Below are positions 1 through 8,191 of a DNA stretch of 20,920 nucleotides, piece by piece (position 1 is the first letter of the stretch; each line of letters begins with the position of its first letter). The translations under genes were made by a program, and so were the position numbers. The notes below the pieces were generated by a model. That model saw only the letters and a list, made by a program, of their open reading frames with translations, made no database searches and had not been told where the DNA came from. The DNA is from a virus. The stretch is taken from positions 1 to 20,920 of IMG/VR virus record IMGVR_UViG_3300006738_000119. One strand, 5' to 3'.

Positions 1-1098
1 CTGAAGCGACGTGTTGCAGGTGAAGCACCCTCTCCGGCAGAGATTCAGCACACCCGGCAGACCGAGCAGAATCTGCGGATGCTACTTGGTGCCTCCGCAG
101 GCGCAGCAGCAGATCGTGGACGACTCCGCCAAGTGCAAAACCTCTGGCGCGACATCCAGCAAGTTGCAACCGGACAAGCCGCAGAACTGAGATCACAAGA
201 ACAGATTGCTGCGGAAGACAGGTTGCTCAAACTCTATCAGACGCAGGGAACACGAGAGGCATCCCTGGCACTTGCAAAACTAGGTGCAGAGAAAGAGAAA
301 GCATTTTCACAAGGGAATCTCGATCAAGCGCGAAACCTCGCGATGATGGAGGCAAACATCACGAGAGTTGCAGCACAGGCATCTGCGGATCTGGAAAAAC
401 TCCAAGCTAAGAAGGAGATTCTCATCGAGAACGGTCAGATGTCGCTTGCAACCAAACTTGCAAATTTAGAGACTGCGATCCTGATCAGTAAGGTAAATGT
501 TGAGGTTGCACTGAAATCAAGAGCAATGGACGAGGCACTAGCACTTGCAGCATTCCAGGGAGAGATGGCACTTGAAGGACAAGAGGTCACTCTGGAACTC
601 GCAGCAATGGATGTCCGAGTGCGGACAGAACTCGCAAAACTTGGAATTGATTCTCAAGAGAAACTTGCCGCACTTTCACGGTCGCAGAAGATGGTGCTTG
701 CAAATATGGAGCAGGCAATGGCGAATGCAGGTAATGACACTAAAAAGCAGAACGCGATCATCAGTGGGATTGCAACGGTTGCCGCAGCATGGTTGATGAT
801 GCCAGTGTCAGACAGACGTGCAAAGAAGAAGATCAAACCTGCGAAAACCAAGGTGCAGGATTTCTTGGATTCCCTCCACGCATATTCCTACGAGTATAAA
901 AAGCCGGACTCGCCTGGTGCAAGACATGGCGAGATGCTTGGCGTGATGGCACAAGACCTGGAGAAAACAACCCTCGGCAAGCAGTTTGTCCGGGATACTC
1001 CTGCCGGCAAGTTGGTTGACATGGGACAGGGCCTCGCAGCAATCCTCGCGTCGCAGTCCTACCTTAACTCCCGCATGAAACGACTGGAGGCACGATGA
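1..1098 (+). CDS. Coiled-coil virion protein with C-terminal S74 chaperone domain (5' partial)
   Basis: The frame is open to the left edge, so the true start lies outside the window and at least 365 residues are seen. Most of the visible protein is Ala/Leu/Glu/Lys-rich helix with coiled-coil character. A hydrophobic stretch (IISGIATVAAAWLMM) is followed at about nt 808 by SDRRAKKKI and then GVMAQDL. This is the layout of the Peptidase_S74 intramolecular chaperone domain, in which the Ser and a downstream Lys carry out self-cleavage after helping a trimeric fibre or spike to fold. The SDRR serine is present. Its stop overlaps the start of the next gene (ATGA). By family knowledge S74 domains end tail fibres, spikes and some internal virion proteins. 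Given the two ejection-like genes downstream, this may be an internal or appendage protein; which one cannot be decided from the fragment. Confidence 0.8.
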   Translation: MKRRVAGEAPSPAEIQHTRQTEQNLRMLLGASAGAAADRGRLRQVQNLWRDIQQVATGQAAELRSQEQIAAEDRLLKLYQTQGTREASLALAKLGAEKEKAFSQGNLDQARNLAMMEANITRVAAQASADLEKLQAKKEILIENGQMSLATKLANLETAILISKVNVEVALKSRAMDEALALAAFQGEMALEGQEVTLELAAMDVRVRTELAKLGIDSQEKLAALSRSQKMVLANMEQAMANAGNDTKKQNAIISGIATVAAAWLMMPVSDRRAKKKIKPAKTKVQDFLDSLHAYSYEYKKPDSPGARHGEMLGVMAQDLEKTTLGKQFVRDTPAGKLVDMGQGLAAILASQSYLNSRMKRLEAR

Positions 1099-2897
1099 CG
1101 ATGATAATTGATGTCAGCGGGAAATCCGCTCCAGGCATACTCCAAACACTAAAGAGTGAGGGAGTCAATGCCACACTTGCGGATTTGTTACAGGTTTCAG
1201 ATGCTGCCTCCGCAAACGAACTTCCTAGCTTTTGGGCAATCGATAACGGTGTAATCACCGGCGCATCCGATAGCAGAGCGGATCTCATTCCTGCCTCTGA
1301 ACCTGAACCTGCACCTGCGGAACCACTCACACTGGCACAACCTGAACCTGCTGCACTACCATCAATCACGCCAGCACCCGAAGATGGAACACCAGTGCTG
1401 CCGGTCGATGTTCTGGCAGAGTTTTCTCAAGAGGTGCAGGCGGTCGCCACGCCTGGAATCGCTGGCACTACTGCGTCCACTGCTGCCACTCCAGTTCCAG
1501 CAGATCCATTACTAGGAATTAAAAGAACGGCTACTGCACCATCCGGATATATTCCAATTACAGAAAGGACCACGACAACCAGCACCCAGGAGCAGGATTT
1601 GAAGAATTACGAGACCCTGCTTCAGAAGCGTCTTGAAATCGACACCGAACTCAGCGACATCAATCTGGGAAGATCCCAAGAAGAGGCGAATGCCGCATTG
1701 CAGACAATATCACAGATAAAGAAGGAGCAGAATAAGTTAGCCAATGAACGAGAGGAACGTCAGAAACTCCAGACTGCGCGAGAGAATGAGGTGTTGGCAG
1801 CAGTTGAGGCAGCAACCCTGGAGTACAAGAATGCAGAGATTGACAGTGGCAGGATCTGGCAGAGGAAAGGCACTGGTTCCAGGATTCTTGCTGCGATTGC
1901 AGCAGGTCTTGGTGCGTATGCGTCTGCAATGTCCGGCACAAAGAACTTCGCACTTGAGATCATCAACAATGCAATCAGTGATGATATTGACGCACAGAAG
2001 TCCGAGATTGCACTGAAGGGTGGAGTGATCACGGAGCAGAGGAATCTCCTCAGTGATCTCATCAGGAAAGGAATGTCTGACACAGAAGCAGAAAATGCTG
2101 CAAGAGTGATCATGCTCTCACAAGCACAGACGATGCTTCAGGAAAGACTTGCAAAGATCAAGGTTGGATCGGTCAAACAAGAAGGTGCGTTGCTCCAGGA
2201 ACAACTCAACAACGAAAGGGAGATGAAGCTGGAGACTTTGCGGTTGAGTGTCGCACCTAAAACAGTGGTAACCGAGAAGGAAACACAGCAAGCTGGTCCT
2301 GCATTGGTAAATTTGACTGCACGGGAACTTGCTAAACAAAGAGCATTAGGAACCGCAGAAGGAAAGTCAGAGGCAAAGCAAACAGTTGAATTGTCAGACG
2401 CAGAAAGGAGAGCATTAAGCGTTCCTGGATACATAGGCGTGGCTCCAACAGTTGAGGAAGCCAAAAAGGCACGAGATGCATCCAAGAAAATGACGGAAGG
2501 AATCGAGGCATTGGACAACCTGGTTGCGATGCGGAAAAAGCATGGTTTTGAAACGGATTGGTTTGGATGGCTTCCGGACGCAGACCGGGAAGCAGCAAAG
2601 ACCGATGCAATCCTCTTCCTCGGTATGATTAAAAACCAACTATTCTTGGATCTGGGAGTCCTACAGGACGCTGATGTTAAACTGTTAGCTAGGGCAGTGC
2701 CGCAAGATCCACTTGGTGTTTTCCGAGAAGGACCAACACTCGCACAGTATCAGACCATACGGGATTACATGGTCAAATCTGGAGAAATCTACTTCAGTAC
2801 GCTTGGGCTAATACCAGAAGGTGGAGTCAGAGTGGACTTAAAAGAAGAAGGTCTTCGCAAGCAATTACAAGCAGCATTCTCGGCATATAAACCCTGA
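1095..2897 (+). CDS. Putative internal virion / ejection protein, coiled coil (600 aa)
   Basis: The start ATG overlaps the upstream stop and has GGAGG four bases before it; ATG 1101 is an alternative. Residues 68-118 are Pro/Glu/Ala-rich (an EPEPAPAEP-type linker). Residues about 160-250 are a charged coiled coil. Residues 259-283 form a Gly/Ala hydrophobic segment, soon followed by DIDAQKSEI (297-305). A Gly/Ala hydrophobic patch followed by a DI-x-AQK motif is something I recognise from large phage proteins encoded beside ejection proteins. The C-terminal 120 residues are a helical domain with no catalytic motif that I can see. The position between an S74 protein and a 1002-residue membrane-active-looking protein supports a virion role. 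Tail-needle or tape-measure-like alternatives are not excluded. The function is inferred, not shown. Confidence 0.7.
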   Translation: MTMIIDVSGKSAPGILQTLKSEGVNATLADLLQVSDAASANELPSFWAIDNGVITGASDSRADLIPASEPEPAPAEPLTLAQPEPAALPSITPAPEDGTPVLPVDVLAEFSQEVQAVATPGIAGTTASTAATPVPADPLLGIKRTATAPSGYIPITERTTTTSTQEQDLKNYETLLQKRLEIDTELSDINLGRSQEEANAALQTISQIKKEQNKLANEREERQKLQTARENEVLAAVEAATLEYKNAEIDSGRIWQRKGTGSRILAAIAAGLGAYASAMSGTKNFALEIINNAISDDIDAQKSEIALKGGVITEQRNLLSDLIRKGMSDTEAENAARVIMLSQAQTMLQERLAKIKVGSVKQEGALLQEQLNNEREMKLETLRLSVAPKTVVTEKETQQAGPALVNLTARELAKQRALGTAEGKSEAKQTVELSDAERRALSVPGYIGVAPTVEEAKKARDASKKMTEGIEALDNLVAMRKKHGFETDWFGWLPDADREAAKTDAILFLGMIKNQLFLDLGVLQDADVKLLARAVPQDPLGVFREGPTLAQYQTIRDYMVKSGEIYFSTLGLIPEGGVRVDLKEEGLRKQLQAAFSAYKP

Positions 2898-5800
2898 TGC
2901 CGACCCTCCTCAATAAAACCACCGGGATTCTGGAGGATGTTCCATTCCAGGAGGTGAATCGAGCAATCACCTCTGGAGAGTATGGATTCCAAGCTGGTCC
3001 TCCTGTCCCACTGGAGAATCCAGCAGGTGAGGTGTACCTGATGCCTGCAAACAAGGCATCCGAGATCATCACCGATCACTCCTGGAAATTCCCATCACAA
3101 GAAAAAACCTCCCAGTTCTTCAACGCACTCCAGAAGGACATTGCCGCAGCAGATGAGGAGGCACGGCTCGAAGATGAGTATGGAGACGCACCAGTTCAGG
3201 CCGGAGTCTTTGGTGCGGCACGAGGACTCTCACTTGGACTCTCTGATCCACTCTGGCGCTCCCTTGGAGTGAGTGCAGAACGTCTCCGGGAACTTGAGCA
3301 GCGTCAACCAGGACTCTCCACGACTGCCGAGGTCGCAGGTGCGTTGGTGCCTCTGCTGCTGCCGGAACCCGCGTCGAGTGCAGGCGCTGCTGCACGCTTG
3401 GCGCTCATTGCAGGACGAGGAGTCACAGGTGCAACTGCACAAACCGGGCGTGTCGCAGCAAAAGCACTCGGACGTAGGATTGCAGGAGAAGCAGGAAAGC
3501 GGACACTTGGACGTGCTGCTGCTCCACTCGCGCTAGGAGGTGCCGTTGAAGGCGCACTCTATGGAGTCGGAGAAACAATCTCTGAGGATGCCCTAGAAAA
3601 CAAGGAGATGAGTGCAGAGGCATTCGTTGGAAATATTGGAGTTGGCATGCTGCTTGGAGGTGCCGGAGGCATGCTCCTCGGAGGAGGGTCTGAGATCGTC
3701 CAGCGTTCTGCGAGAAACCGGATGCTTCGGAACTTAACTAATGAAAGACAGGCACGGGATTTCAAACGACTCACACTGGAAAACGCACAGGCAGCAGGAG
3801 TGAGGGTCTCCGTGAATGATCATCGTCCACTTCCGAGGATTTTGAGTAGCGAGGACGTGACACGTTTTGCGCCAAGAGATAAGAAAGGCAAGATCACACA
3901 TGGAGGATTTGGACGTGCGATCAAGGAAAAGCTCGACGCAGGTGCATCCTCAACATGGGATTCTGTCAAAGGAGGTGCGGCATGGTTCACAGGTGCAGAT
4001 AAAAAACTGATGGATGAGTTCTTCTCTGGAAACCCGGAAGCAGAAAAGCTGAGGAAGTGGGCATTTGCGTCTGGATCCGAGAGGATGCAGTTGGCAGGAC
4101 AGTTCCGCACAGAGGTTGAGAAAATGTACCGGCAGACCGACAGGATGGTGCGGCAACTCACAGGACCAGAGAAGTATGCACAGATCAGGAAGATGCTGGA
4201 CGGTGAGGATGTCCAACCAGTGAAGCGTGCAGTTGAGGATATGATTTACAGATTCATCTCTGTCCTTGATGACATGAAATCACAGGGCGACATCTACATG
4301 TACAAACCTGCGATTGCACGGATCGAGGGTGCCTTGTTTGGTGGCAAAGGATTTGGAGAGGGACTCATTGGACGAGTGGAAAAGGCACAATCTCCATTCC
4401 AGATTTTCAAGGTGTTGGACAGAACAAAGAAGCAGATGATTGATCCACATCTCAAGTTTGGAAGAAATCTGCAACCAACCGAGGCAGAAACAATCAATAA
4501 CTTGGCACGGAATATCCGTGATCCAATCCGTCGCATCCTGGAAAATGATCAGGTTTTTGGTCAGGCAGGAACATTGCAGAAGCGCATCAACCGTGCTGCA
4601 TCTGATTATCTGGATTTCTTGGAGATGTTCCGGAAGAACTTCACCCTCAAACGCTACGTCAAGGGTCGTCCTGTTTATGATGTTGATGACAACAAGATTG
4701 TCTCCTTCCTGAATATGCGTGGACGCTTCCATGCAACCTCATCTCCTCGGAAACTCTCTGGTCCTGGAGGCATGAACGAGTTGTTTGAACAGCAGCAGAA
4801 AATAAGTGCAATCGCAGAAGGATTGGATCCACAGACTGAGCAGTTCCGGAGGGTTATCTCTGGCGACGTGGGAGGAGAGATGCAACAGATGGACGACATC
4901 ATTGATTTCTTCACCGGGCACGGCGCACTTCGTCAGAAATCCTGGGATGAACTGGTGCTTGGAAAAGACCGATTGATCATGCGTGAGGGTATGTCCGATC
5001 TCCAGAAATCCATTGATAAGATGTCAGGAAATCTTGCAGAGATGCAGGAGAATTGGGCCGCCTCGTTCAAACTGAAGGACATGGCAGGTGGAAGCTACAC
5101 ACAGAAAGCAGTCAATGCAATCCAGAAACTCGATCAAGTCCGTGTGAAAACACTGGATAAGATGCGACGCTCAATCATCCGCATGATGCGTCCGGCAGGT
5201 GCAGCAGGAAAAGCGGCAGCACGAGGTGCAAAGATCGAAGGATCTGCAATGGAGGAGGGAGTCAAATTCACAGAAGAAATCAAGGGTAGAAAACAAAAAT
5301 CAAAGGAGAAGGAACAGGAGACCTTCAAGCAGGAAACTGATGAAATCTCACAACTCGTGGGAGATCCGGAACTCCTTGTGGTGCGGCTGGGAGATAGCCT
5401 TGAGGACATCAGTCTGGTTGCACCTGAGACTGCAATGGCAATCACCCAGACAAGCCAGCGTGCGATGCAGTATGCCTTTGACAACATCCCAACCTCGGCA
5501 GTTGGAGAGACGATTGTCGCTGATGATTACAAGCCGAGCGCACAGGAACTCTATCGCTGGAGAACAGTGATGCGTGCAATCCAGAATCCGCTTGTACTGA
5601 CTGATCAGATTGCGTCCGGGTTTGTAATACCAAAAACAGTTGAGGCATTCGAGCAGGTGTATCCTGAGATGATGAATGAACTCAGGAAGATAACGCTTGA
5701 GGAAACCACGAGGCACCAGAAAATCTCCGTGAAACAGCAGATGCTGGTCTCACAGATCATGGGAGTCCAGGGTGCCTATCGTCGCCTCACTCCTGGCCTC

Positions 5801-5905
5801 CAACAGACCTTCCGGCAACCGTCTGGCGAAGGACTCCAGCGCAGGACCAACAAGGTGCAGAACCTCGACAGGTTGATCAAAACACCCATGCAGGGAGTCG
5901 CATGA
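2897..5905 (+). CDS. Large putative DNA-ejection / internal virion protein (1002 aa)
   Basis: The start overlaps the upstream stop by one base (TGATG) without a clear ribosome site, suggesting translational coupling. Residues 1-65 resemble the short N-terminal module (a 'TGILEDVP' turn and an Ala/Ile helix) often seen in phage ejection proteins. Residues 105-270 contain ARGLSLGLSDPLW and long Gly/Ala stretches, ending in an almost uncharged Gly-rich segment at 243-264 (GVGMLLGGAGGMLLGGG), which looks able to enter a membrane. The rest is mostly charged helix, with a basic Lys/Glu-rich section around residues 790-820. No lytic transglycosylase motif is visible. By analogy with podovirus internal proteins, it may help form the conduit for DNA across the cell envelope. 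Assignment rests on composition and gene order. Confidence 0.7.
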   Translation: MPTLLNKTTGILEDVPFQEVNRAITSGEYGFQAGPPVPLENPAGEVYLMPANKASEIITDHSWKFPSQEKTSQFFNALQKDIAAADEEARLEDEYGDAPVQAGVFGAARGLSLGLSDPLWRSLGVSAERLRELEQRQPGLSTTAEVAGALVPLLLPEPASSAGAAARLALIAGRGVTGATAQTGRVAAKALGRRIAGEAGKRTLGRAAAPLALGGAVEGALYGVGETISEDALENKEMSAEAFVGNIGVGMLLGGAGGMLLGGGSEIVQRSARNRMLRNLTNERQARDFKRLTLENAQAAGVRVSVNDHRPLPRILSSEDVTRFAPRDKKGKITHGGFGRAIKEKLDAGASSTWDSVKGGAAWFTGADKKLMDEFFSGNPEAEKLRKWAFASGSERMQLAGQFRTEVEKMYRQTDRMVRQLTGPEKYAQIRKMLDGEDVQPVKRAVEDMIYRFISVLDDMKSQGDIYMYKPAIARIEGALFGGKGFGEGLIGRVEKAQSPFQIFKVLDRTKKQMIDPHLKFGRNLQPTEAETINNLARNIRDPIRRILENDQVFGQAGTLQKRINRAASDYLDFLEMFRKNFTLKRYVKGRPVYDVDDNKIVSFLNMRGRFHATSSPRKLSGPGGMNELFEQQQKISAIAEGLDPQTEQFRRVISGDVGGEMQQMDDIIDFFTGHGALRQKSWDELVLGKDRLIMREGMSDLQKSIDKMSGNLAEMQENWAASFKLKDMAGGSYTQKAVNAIQKLDQVRVKTLDKMRRSIIRMMRPAGAAGKAAARGAKIEGSAMEEGVKFTEEIKGRKQKSKEKEQETFKQETDEISQLVGDPELLVVRLGDSLEDISLVAPETAMAITQTSQRAMQYAFDNIPTSAVGETIVADDYKPSAQELYRWRTVMRAIQNPLVLTDQIASGFVIPKTVEAFEQVYPEMMNELRKITLEETTRHQKISVKQQMLVSQIMGVQGAYRRLTPGLQQTFRQPSGEGLQRRTNKVQNLDRLIKTPMQGVA

Positions 5906-6252
5906 AAAACCTTATGGTGGTCCTCACTCTGTGGTGGTGTGCGACCGCGCATGGAAACACCATCCTGGATGAGTACCGGGATCCCACCTACTCTAGGGTG
6001 CCGGTCATCGAACCTCAGACCGGTGAAACTGCCGATGAAATCGCAGAGATCCTCCTCTCCCAGGGAGTCGCAGGAATTGGACTGATTGTCCTTGGATGGT
6101 GGATTAAAACAACAACTCAGGAGGCACGGGCAGACCGGATACGGATCGAGGAGCGTGTCTTCGACCTCGTGGAAAAGACAAACTCACACCTCGCAGAACA
6201 GCGTGCCGAACTCGAAAACATCTCAAGAGAACTTGAACGATTACGAGGATAA
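5902..6252 (+). CDS. Small membrane protein, holin-like candidate (116 aa)
   Basis: The start is at an ATGA overlap with GGGAG four bases upstream. Residues 1-18 look like a signal sequence or first membrane segment (hydrophobic core, then AHG). Residues 52-69 are a second hydrophobic segment (GVAGIGLIVLGWWIK). Residues 73-116 are a highly charged amphipathic coiled coil. It sits two genes before an endolysin, which is the usual position of a holin or spanin component. No lipobox is present: Cys13 follows two Trp, which does not fit. The topology (two hydrophobic segments plus a charged tail) fits a class II holin or an inner-membrane spanin-like protein. I cannot choose between these, and a structural role at the end of the ejection operon is also possible. 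Confidence 0.55.
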   Translation: MKNLMVVLTLWWCATAHGNTILDEYRDPTYSRVPVIEPQTGETADEIAEILLSQGVAGIGLIVLGWWIKTTTQEARADRIRIEERVFDLVEKTNSHLAEQRAELENISRELERLRG

Positions 6253-6285
6253 AGAGACCCGACGAATTGAAACAAATGGAATGAA

Positions 6286-6459
6286 ATGAGTGCAAAGATA
6301 GTATCCCAGGTATTCCAGAAACTGACCACAAGGAAATTTGTCGCAGAATTCATCCTCACTATCCTCGAACACCTCGCGCAGCAGACCGAATCGAAGGTCG
6401 ATGACAAGCTTGTCCAGGTGTGTCGAAAGGCTCTCCTCGACGAGGATAAGAAGGCGTGA
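6286..6459 (+). CDS. Small hypothetical protein (57 aa)
   Basis: This short ORF lies in the gap between the membrane protein and the endolysin. It reads MSAKIVSQVFQKL and ends LLDEDKKA. It is amphipathic and helical with alternating charged and hydrophobic residues, and has no transmembrane segment. The ribosome site is weak. The longer overlapping frame from 6338 is the upstream extension of the endolysin frame and is less protein-like here, so I prefer this ORF as the gene. Its position in the lysis region is the only functional clue. Confidence 0.5.
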   Translation: MSAKIVSQVFQKLTTRKFVAEFILTILEHLAQQTESKVDDKLVQVCRKALLDEDKKA

Positions 6460-6499
6460 ACTCCTGCTAGCGACACCATTGCTTTTCGGAATATATTAT

Positions 6500-6877
6500 A
6501 TGAATAAATATCTGACAAAAAACTTCACGGTCGATGAGTTCAAGTGCCGTGGAACAGGACGATGTGAGATGGATCCTGCGTTTCTTGAGAAGCTCCAGTT
6601 GATCCGTGAAGACTTTGGGATGCCACTCTATCCAAGTAGTGGATTCAGAGCGCCGGAGTATAATAATACAGTATCAAAAACCGGGTATCATGGACCACAT
6701 ACCACCGGGCATGCCGTTGATATTCTGATCTCAGGAAGTGAAGCAATCCGGTTGATGGAGATTGCACTCAGGCATGGAATTACCGGCATCGGTGTTAGTC
6801 AAAAAGGCCCGCATAGAAAGCGCTTTCTCCATTTTGACGACCTCACTGAGAACAGACCTTGGACGTGGAGTTATTGA
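6500..6877 (+). CDS. Endolysin, M15-family peptidase (125 aa)
   Basis: This is a D-Ala-D-Ala carboxypeptidase / L-Ala-D-Glu endopeptidase-type zinc peptidase that would cut peptidoglycan peptides during lysis. From the ATG at 6500 the motifs are SGFR (47-50), then H67 and D74 in GPHTTGHAVDI (zinc His and Asp), and H111 in FLHFDD (second zinc His). The length suits a single-domain peptidase without a wall-binding domain. The frame stays open upstream to about 6338. Just before Met 6500 it encodes RRR followed by a hydrophobic run (LLLATPLLFGIYY), resembling a signal anchor, but no ATG or GTG with a good ribosome site starts it. TTG at 6479 or ATG at 6401 could. The stop overlaps the next start (TGATG). 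Confidence 0.85.
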   Translation: MNKYLTKNFTVDEFKCRGTGRCEMDPAFLEKLQLIREDFGMPLYPSSGFRAPEYNNTVSKTGYHGPHTTGHAVDILISGSEAIRLMEIALRHGITGIGVSQKGPHRKRFLHFDDLTENRPWTWSY

Positions 6878-6984
6878 TGCCATTCAAATCAAGGAAACAA
6901 CGCATTTATCTGGCAATCAATAAGCCCAAGATCTACAAGCGCTGGAAAGCAAAACATGGAACTAAGATACGGAAGAAGAAATGA
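6877..6984 (+). CDS. Tiny basic protein (35 aa)
   Basis: It starts on the last base of the endolysin stop and ends in an ATGA overlap with the next gene, so it is embedded in a coupled string. The sequence begins MPFKSRKQRIYLAINKPK and is very rich in Lys and Arg. Short phage proteins with an N-terminal MPxKSxxQR pattern are common near virion and lysis genes, and this one fits that pattern. Their role is not known to me. It could bind nucleic acid or be a minor virion protein. Confidence 0.6.
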   Translation: MPFKSRKQRIYLAINKPKIYKRWKAKHGTKIRKKK

Positions 6985-7178
6985 CCGGACTTGAAACACT
7001 AATCGCAAAAGAACTCGTGCAGTTTGCTGCAAAAGCAATCTGGGATCTTGTCAATTCAGATGATAATAATCTCAAAGCAGAGCAGGCGAAAGCACACGCC
7101 AGGGCAGGACTGAATGAGATCTCTGAAGACGCACGACGCGCCTTCCAGTTTCACCTGCCTGATCAGTTCAAGCTCTAA
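6981..7178 (+). CDS. Hypothetical protein (65 aa)
   Basis: The start overlaps the upstream stop (ATGA), with a GGAAGAAG purine run before it. The protein is helical with no cysteine or transmembrane segment (begins MTGLETLIAKELVQF; ends FHLPDQFKL). It is the last gene of the rightward lysis/virion operon. Its final 11 bases overlap the 3' end of the oppositely directed recombinase gene. No family is recognised. Confidence 0.55.
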   Translation: MTGLETLIAKELVQFAAKAIWDLVNSDDNNLKAEQAKAHARAGLNEISEDARRAFQFHLPDQFKL

Positions 7179-7848
7179 CCCTCTCTGCGAGGATCCGTGC
7201 GACGGCCGTGCAGGAGAGTTGCTCTCCTACGCGGTTCCTGTAGCCCAGGCGGTGCAGTTCACGCGAGATCTGTGCATTGGGTATTCCACGTTTCTTCAGT
7301 TCAACTGCGTCGCTCAAAAGTCCCGGTTGGCGTTCTGTCAATCGCTTGGCACCCTCCACTTTCACACCTCCACTCCGAGTCCTACGAGGATTCCGATCTC
7401 CGTCTCGCATCAGGTCAAGTCCTCGCTTCATCCTCTCGACCAACCGGGACTTCTCTAACTCTGCGAACACTCCCTGAATTTGGATCATCGCCCGCGTCAT
7501 CGGATCCTCCGAAATCGCCATTGTCACATCTTCTCCGGTGGAGACAGAGATCAGTGTGAGGTCAAGATCCAGCATTCGTTTGATGATTGCAAGCTGGACA
7601 GAGAGTTCCCGTGCTAGACGTGAGAGATCCTCGATGTAGACAACATCTCCAGGACATGCACCGGCAAGCATTGCATCGAGTGCAGGGCGACTCTCCAGGG
7701 ATCCGCAGATGCCCTCCTCTCTCCAGATTGTCAACGATGTTAGTGGTTTACAGTAGCGCTGGATGGATTCTAACTGCCGGTCCAGACCTGTTTTGGAACA
7801 CTGTGAGCGAGTGGAAACTCTGAGGTATGCGTGTTGTTTGGACGGCAT
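7168..7848 (-). CDS. Small serine recombinase (resolvase/invertase family, 226 aa)
   Basis: This is the only leftward gene in the window. The catalytic domain begins AYLRVSTRS, with the nucleophile Ser12 and Arg10. DLSRLAREL (74-82) supplies the conserved arginines. The E-helix (FAELEKSRLVERMKRG, 128-143) is followed by a basic region and a C-terminal helix-turn-helix around 180-220 (PNAQISRELHRLGY). This matches resolvases and invertases rather than large serine integrases, which carry several hundred extra residues. AAGGAAG lies about seven bases before the start. Possible roles are resolving genome multimers, inverting a segment or integration. The DNA upstream (7849-7990) holds repeated elements that could be its crossover or operator site. 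Its 3' end overlaps the convergent upstream operon by 11 bp. Confidence 0.88.
   Translation of the reverse strand: MPSKQHAYLRVSTRSQCSKTGLDRQLESIQRYCKPLTSLTIWREEGICGSLESRPALDAMLAGACPGDVVYIEDLSRLARELSVQLAIIKRMLDLDLTLISVSTGEDVTMAISEDPMTRAMIQIQGVFAELEKSRLVERMKRGLDLMRDGDRNPRRTRSGGVKVEGAKRLTERQPGLLSDAVELKKRGIPNAQISRELHRLGYRNRVGEQLSCTAVARILAERVRA
7212..7228. other. Perfect hairpin near the convergent gene ends
   Basis: AGGAGAG, a 3-base TTG loop and CTCTCCT form a perfect 7-bp inverted repeat inside the 3' part of the recombinase gene, about 35 bp past the stop of the rightward operon. No T-run follows on either strand, so it is not a standard intrinsic terminator. It could still pause converging transcription or protect RNA ends. 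Confidence 0.35.
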
Positions 7849-7990
7849 TTTGCACTTCCTTTGTAGGACCGTCCCTGGTCTGTTACCAAAAGATACAATT
7901 TTTATCTTTCACTATCTTTTTCCGAGGAATACGATAGTGGGAAGCAAAGCGTATCTGACGAGATTCAACACTAACACAAGGAGATGAGCA
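7849..7990. promoter_or_regulatory. Divergent control region with repeated TATCTTT elements
   Basis: This gap separates the leftward recombinase from the rightward recombination/replication genes, so it should hold promoters for both. Three copies of one heptamer are visible: AAAGATA at 7889-7895, and TATCTTT at 7903-7909 and 7913-7919. The last two start exactly 10 bp apart, about one helical turn. The first two form a perfect 7-bp inverted repeat. A second inverted repeat pairs CACTATC (7910-7916) with GATAGTG (7933-7939). TACAAT at 7894-7899 resembles a -10 box, but no good -35 is spaced for it. Such a cluster fits an operator for a regulator or a resolvase binding site. AAGGAG precedes the ATG at 7991. 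Confidence 0.5.
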
Positions 7991-8185
7991 ATGGTAGTCA
8001 GAAAGCTAAGGAGCCCTGCACCACAGAGTCTGAGCGTGGACCTGGAGGCAGTCGTATCTCAGCAGGCAGAGATCCGCAGAGCAGCACGAGCGGTGGTTGC
8101 CAACAAGCCAGTACAGGATCACCACTCCGACGCGATGGAGAGTCAATATCAGCACTATCAATACTACTGGAAGTACCTGAGATAG
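7991..8185 (+). CDS. Small hypothetical protein, first early gene (64 aa)
   Basis: ATG 7991 is chosen because AAGGAG lies about eight bases upstream. The nearer ATG 7984 is too close to it and opens a different frame. The protein is Gln/Arg/Ala-rich with a helical centre and an aromatic C-terminus (QYQHYQYYWKYLR). It is the first gene of the rightward early operon, six bases ahead of the RusA gene. It has no recognised domain. An early-gene regulator or accessory to recombination is possible but not shown. Confidence 0.6.
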   Translation: MVVRKLRSPAPQSLSVDLEAVVSQQAEIRRAARAVVANKPVQDHHSDAMESQYQHYQYYWKYLR

Positions 8186-8191
8186 GATTCC

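Noticed and set aside
4280-4732. Minus-strand open frame of 150 codons opposite the ejection protein
   Set aside because: Antisense shadow of a continuous structural gene; no ribosome site or motif.
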